Assembly (NCBI GenBank): GCA_945860705.1
Contig: CAMART010000029.1
Coordinates: 1 to 40,030 of the forward strand
Origin: Chitinophaga pinensis
GTDB lineage: Bacteria > Bacteroidota > Bacteroidia > Chitinophagales > CAMDFR01
Reading direction: 5' to 3'
Length of the DNA stretch: 40,030 bases
Shown here: positions 36,581 through 40,030 of the stretch, piece by piece
Layout of the letters: each line of letters begins with the position of its first letter
How positions within the stretch are numbered: position 1 is the stretch's first letter
The notes under the pieces: generated by a model
What the model saw: only the letters and a program-made list of their open reading frames with translations
Told to the model about the DNA's origin: nothing
Database searches by the model: none
Position numbers and translations under genes: made by a program

Positions 36581-36692
36581 ACATGGCTGGTGCCAAACCG
36601 AACATAATTTACACTTTTTGCGCTGTTAGGTCAAACTATTTATAACAAAACAATATACATAAATTCGAGCTCCGAAGGAGCAACCTATTTCT
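36581..36692 (+). repeat. Composite hairpin repeat, copy 1 (A-C-D, decayed)
   Basis: Contains element A (CATGGCTGGTGCCAAACCG), a degraded element C (GCGCTGTTAGGTC, then the conserved ACTATTTATAACAAAACA and ATATACATAAA) and element D (GAGCTCCGAAGGAGCAACCT, hairpin GCTCC-GAA-GGAGC). Element B is missing between A and C; a B element (CGATGCCT-GTCTT-TAGGCATCG region, 36727-36750) instead follows D. Aligning C and D with copy 2 shows high identity over about 56 bases. Confidence 0.7.
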
Positions 36693-36726
36693 ACGATTAG
36701 CAATGTCACGATGCTTCACTTTCGCC

Positions 36727-36931
36727 TCGATGCCTGTCTTTAGGCATCGACTTATTTTCCTTCCTCATGGCTGGTGGCAAACCAGACATTATTATTCTAA
36801 ATTTTTCTTTCGCTTTACCTCGATGCCTATCTTCTGACATCGATATGTTTTCTTTTGCCCCGTAGGGGCATACTATTTATAATAAAACAGTATACATAAA
36901 TGTGAGCTCCGTAGGAGCGACCTATTTCTAA
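36727..36931 (+). repeat. Composite hairpin repeat, copy 2 (B and A-B-C-D, intact)
   Basis: After a free-standing B hairpin (36727-36750) comes the full unit: A, CATGGCTGGTGGCAAACCAG (36766-36785, stem CTGGT/ACCAG); B, CGATGCCTATCTTCTGACAT (from 36820); C, GCCCC-GTA-GGGGC hairpin (36857-36869) followed by ACTATTTATAATAAAACAGT; D, GAGCTCCGTAGGAGCGACCT (36904-36923, stem GCTCC/GGAGC). C and D share the N5-GTA-N5 hairpin form. It ends 109 bp before the ABC exporter ATG. Together with copy 1 it fills most of the 619-bp gap 36421-37039; no gene was found there. Confidence 0.78.
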
Positions 36932-37027
36932 AACACTTATTAATAAAAATGCATTAGTACTTCAGAATTAAATATTTTACTTAACTTAATGAACTATTTC
37001 TATTCACATTCTATTAAAATACTATTA

Positions 37028-37035
37028 TACCTTTG
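37028..37035 (+). promoter_or_regulatory. -7 promoter element for the ABC exporter
   Basis: TACCTTTG is a full TAnnTTTG match ending only 5 bases before the ATG at 37040, so the transcript would be leaderless or nearly so. It argues against the upstream in-frame ATG at 36989. Confidence 0.5.
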
Positions 37036-37039
37036 CATT

Positions 37040-38821
37040 ATGTCAGAAACCGAAAAAATAAAACCTAAAAAACTCACTAAAGAATCTTTTAAAAAACTAC
37101 TCGGTATCTATAAATATATACTTCCTTACAAAGGCAGTTTCATATTAAGTATGATTTTGCTTGGGGTTTCTACTGGTGTGTTTTTTTTATTGATGAATCA
37201 AATCAAAGACATAATAGGTGCAAGTAGTATCAACGAAGTGAATACTATAGCCTTAGAAATGCTTTTAATACTAGTATTTCAGGGCATTGTGTCATATATT
37301 AGAGTTGTTATCACCACCAAATTTAGCGAACAAGTATTAGCAGATATACGTATTTCTCTTTATAATAAAATCATTACCTTGCCCATATATTTTTTCGAAA
37401 AAAACAGGGTAGGTGATTTGAATAGTAGAATCACCAATGATGTAACGCAACTTCAAGAAATGCTCACTTGGAGTCTCAATGAGCTATTCAGACAAGTAAT
37501 AGTATTAGTTGTTGCTATTACATATATTTTTTATACTAATGCAAAACTTGGATTGGTGATGATTTCTACCTTTCCTATTACAGTAGCACTTGCTTTTATT
37601 TTAGGAAAATATGTAAAAAAACTTTCCAAAAAATCTCAAGATACATTAGCTGAAGCCAATGTGATAGTAGAAGAAACTTTTCAAGGCATTCAAATGGTGA
37701 AAGCCTATACTAGTGAACTTTTTGAAAGCCTTCGATACAAAAAACATATTGACGAATCTGTAGTATACGCCAATAAAACAGGTAAATTTAGAGGAGGCTT
37801 AGTTACTTTTATCATATCTGGAGTATTTGGAGGTATGATATTGATGCTCTGGTATGCGTCATATCTCATACAAAACGGACAATTAAAATCAAATGAATTA
37901 TTTTTCTTTATCATCATGACAGGTGCAGTAGGTACATCATTAGCTACATTAGGTGATTTGTATGGCCGTCTTGTCAAAACTATAGGGGCTAGTGAGCGAC
38001 TACAAGAAATACTTGAAGAAAAAGTAGAAGTAGAAATAAGAGATATATCAAAAACATCTATAAAACAAGGTAAAATTTCTTTTGAAAATATTTCATTTTC
38101 ATATCCAAGTAGATCAGATATAGAAACCCTAAAAAATGTATCCCTCAAAATCAATGAAGGAGAAAAGATAGCATTAGTTGGTTCGAGTGGTTCTGGTAAA
38201 TCTACCATTACACGATTACTATTGGGATACTATCCATATAGTTTAGGTAAAATATTTGTAGATGATATAGAACTCATCCACTATAATATATCTGAACTTA
38301 GAAAAGGAATAGGTATAGTACCTCAAGAAATTTTATTATTTGGTGGAAGTATCAAAGAAAATATACTTTATGGTAAAGCAGATGCTACAGATGATGAGAT
38401 AATACAAGCCTGCAAACAAGCCAATGCTTGGGAATTTATAGAAAGGCTACCCGAAGGAATTCATACTATGGTAGGCGAAAGAGGAGTTCAACTTAGTGGC
38501 GGTCAAAAACAACGAGTTGCTATAGCTCGTGCGGTTCTAAAGAATCCTAAAATTTTAATTCTGGATGAAGCTACCAGCTCATTGGACTCACAAAGTGAAA
38601 AATTAGTACAAGATGCACTAGAAAAACTGATGATAGGTAGAACGACTATAGTTATTGCTCATAGGCTCTCTACGATACGAAATGTAGATAAAATATATGT
38701 ATTACATCATGGAGAAATCACTGAAGTAGGTACACATCAGGAACTACTAGCAAAAGACGGTATGTATTCCAATCTTCTAAAAGCTCAATACGAACAAAAA
38801 GAAGATATACAAATTGCATAA
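37040..38821 (+). CDS. MsbA-type ABC exporter, fused TM and ATPase
   Basis: A 593-residue half-transporter that would work as a homodimer in the inner membrane. The N-terminal ABC-exporter membrane domain (about 25-330) has six TM segments, including FILSMILLGVSTGVFFLLM and LGLVMISTFPITVALAFILG. The ATPase domain has Walker A GSSGSGKST (about 380-388), Q-loop PQEILLFGG, signature LSGGQKQR (near 484), Walker B ILILDEATSSLD and switch His in IAHRLSTI. MsbA-like members flip lipid A-core or other lipids, and some export peptides or drugs; substrate not determinable. I start at the ATG giving MSETEKIK. Composite repeats of the same orientation lie on both sides, which may reflect insertion or past rearrangement. 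Confidence 0.9.
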   Translation: MSETEKIKPKKLTKESFKKLLGIYKYILPYKGSFILSMILLGVSTGVFFLLMNQIKDIIGASSINEVNTIALEMLLILVFQGIVSYIRVVITTKFSEQVLADIRISLYNKIITLPIYFFEKNRVGDLNSRITNDVTQLQEMLTWSLNELFRQVIVLVVAITYIFYTNAKLGLVMISTFPITVALAFILGKYVKKLSKKSQDTLAEANVIVEETFQGIQMVKAYTSELFESLRYKKHIDESVVYANKTGKFRGGLVTFIISGVFGGMILMLWYASYLIQNGQLKSNELFFFIIMTGAVGTSLATLGDLYGRLVKTIGASERLQEILEEKVEVEIRDISKTSIKQGKISFENISFSYPSRSDIETLKNVSLKINEGEKIALVGSSGSGKSTITRLLLGYYPYSLGKIFVDDIELIHYNISELRKGIGIVPQEILLFGGSIKENILYGKADATDDEIIQACKQANAWEFIERLPEGIHTMVGERGVQLSGGQKQRVAIARAVLKNPKILILDEATSSLDSQSEKLVQDALEKLMIGRTTIVIAHRLSTIRNVDKIYVLHHGEITEVGTHQELLAKDGMYSNLLKAQYEQKEDIQIA

Positions 38822-38936
38822 ATAGATTTTAGAAATTCTTACTATTCTCCCATTATCTGCAATTAAACCACTATTTCTTTTTCACTATTGGATAGTTTTG
38901 TCAAGCAATAACATGATTGCCGATCAAAATTCCTAT

Positions 38937-39140
38937 TCCATAGCTGGTAACAAAACATACATTATTGCTTTTTTGCATCAATGATAGTATTCTCTCATGG
39001 CTGGTGGCATACAAGTCATTATTACTCTCTCCTCGATGTATGACTTCATAGAATGACATGTTTTCTTTTGCCCTTTAGGGGAAAACTATTTATTACAAAA
39101 CAATATACAAAAAGTGAGCTCCAAAGTAGCGACCTATTAG
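38937..39140 (+). repeat. Composite hairpin repeat, copy 3 (A-A-B-C-D, decayed)
   Basis: Two A elements (38937-38968 and 38995-39023, the second CATGGCTGGTGGCATACAAG), then B (from 39030, CCTCGATGTATGACTTCATA), C (CCCTTTAGGGG, then ACTATTTATTACAAAACAAT) and D (GAGCTCCAAAGTAGCGACCT). Element order and strand match copy 2, but the stems of A, B and D are broken by substitutions. It lies between the ABC exporter and the rRNA operon in a 567-bp region that otherwise holds nothing recognisable up to the 5S terminator. Confidence 0.7.
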
Positions 39141-39344
39141 AAAATTACACAGTAATTATATAAATTATAAAGAAATAAAATATTATTTAGATATTTTGAT
39201 TTGATTTATCATAGATTATTTTGCTACACATCAGCAAAACATTAAGAATTATAAGCATTAGTATCATTTGTTTGTCATGTTTTATTAACTATATAGATAG
39301 ATACAAATACTGAATAGGTTGCAAGAAGTTGAAATAAAGGACAT

Positions 39345-39377
39345 AAAAAAACCCGTCATGACAAAAGCATGACGGGT
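39345..39377 (-). terminator. Terminator of the rRNA operon
   Basis: Arms ACCCGTCATG (39351-39360) and CATGACGGGT (39368-39377) with a 7-base loop and, on the minus strand, a run of 7 T. It is 11 bp beyond the 5S rRNA 3' end. Confidence 0.9.
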
Positions 39378-39388
39378 ATTTATAAAGG

Positions 39389-39498
39389 TTTGGCAGCGAC
39401 CTACTCTCCCTGGTGTAACCCAAGTACCATCGGCGCAGCAGGGCTTAACTACTCTGTTCGGAATGGGAAGAGGTGATCCCCTGCGCTACAGCCACCAT
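39389..39498 (-). rRNA. rrf: 5S ribosomal RNA
   Basis: The minus strand reads TGGTGGCTGTAGCGCAGGGG at the 5' end, through the conserved CCCATTCCGAACAGAG and TAAGCCCTGCTGCGCCGATG to GGTACTTGGGTTACACCAGG and a GGTCGCTGCCA end. About 110 nt; ends are accurate to a few bases. It lies downstream of 23S, as expected. Confidence 0.95.
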
Positions 39499-39544
39499 TA
39501 AAATTTAGACATATTGGAAATTAAGAAAATTAATAAAATATAAT

Positions 39545-40030
<486 letters not shown>

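Noticed and set aside
36421-36988. Small protein genes in the repeat-rich gap
   Set aside because: No frame of convincing length or composition; the visible structure is explained by the hairpin repeats.
36989-37039. Upstream ATG of the ABC exporter
   Set aside because: A full -7 promoter element lies between this ATG and the next in-frame ATG at 37040, and the added residues are not typical of the family.
38822-39344. A short frame of 23 codons near 38924
   Set aside because: It overlaps a degraded copy of repeat element A and has no start signal or recognisable sequence.
36421-39344. Insertion sequence or transposon around the ABC exporter
   Set aside because: No transposase, no terminal inverted repeats and no target duplication seen; the flanking repeats are direct and internally structured.

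Overview
The window looks like the chromosome of an AT-rich member of the Bacteroidota (Bacteroidetes). The evidence is a fused SecD-SecF protein, four secreted proteins ending in type IX secretion (T9SS) C-terminal sorting domains, promoters of the TAnnTTTG (-7) type in front of many genes, and a DUF349-repeat protein. There is no phage, integrase, transposase or CRISPR array. Most genes, and the rRNA operon whose 3' end closes the window, read on the minus strand. If rRNA is co-directional with replication, the fork here probably moves right to left.

Layout. 0.2-9.5 kb: DUF349 protein (+), release factor 3 (-), SecDF (-), an NmrA-like Rossmann protein (+) and the DnaB helicase (-). 9.5-11.7 kb: a structured 315-bp region upstream of dnaB, a glutaryl-CoA dehydrogenase-like enzyme (-), FolB (+) and tRNA-Cys (+). 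11.7-17.5 kb: a GNAT acetyltransferase, then a two-gene unit of a pentaheme c-type cytochrome followed by an FG-GAP/ASPIC-UnbV protein, both with T9SS tails. 17.6-21.3 kb: the proteostasis operon tig-clpP-clpX and tRNA-Leu. 21.4-28.7 kb: a bifunctional RelA/SpoT protein (+), a tight minus-strand run (T9SS beta-propeller, M42 aminopeptidase, folP), a small outer-membrane-type protein (-) and ychF (+). 28.9-36.4 kb: one 2520-residue mosaic adhesin-like T9SS protein (-). 36.5-39.3 kb: an MsbA-type ABC exporter (+) flanked on both sides by a composite hairpin-rich repeat. 39.3-40.0 kb: 5S and partial 23S rRNA (-).

How the genes fit together: the core is housekeeping (translation termination, protein export and folding, proteolysis, replication, stringent response, folate synthesis). 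The accessory part is cell-surface: SecDF helps move T9SS cargo across the inner membrane, and four cargo proteins are encoded here although no T9SS machinery gene is.

Most worth a second look are: (i) an array of five TGTG-initiated, DnaA-box-like 9-mers spaced 21, 21, 21 and 22 bp upstream of dnaB; (ii) the composite A-B-C-D hairpin repeat around the ABC exporter, with one well-kept and two decayed copies; (iii) the T9SS-tailed pentaheme cytochrome with its FG-GAP partner; and (iv) a duplicated module with altered codon use inside the giant surface protein.
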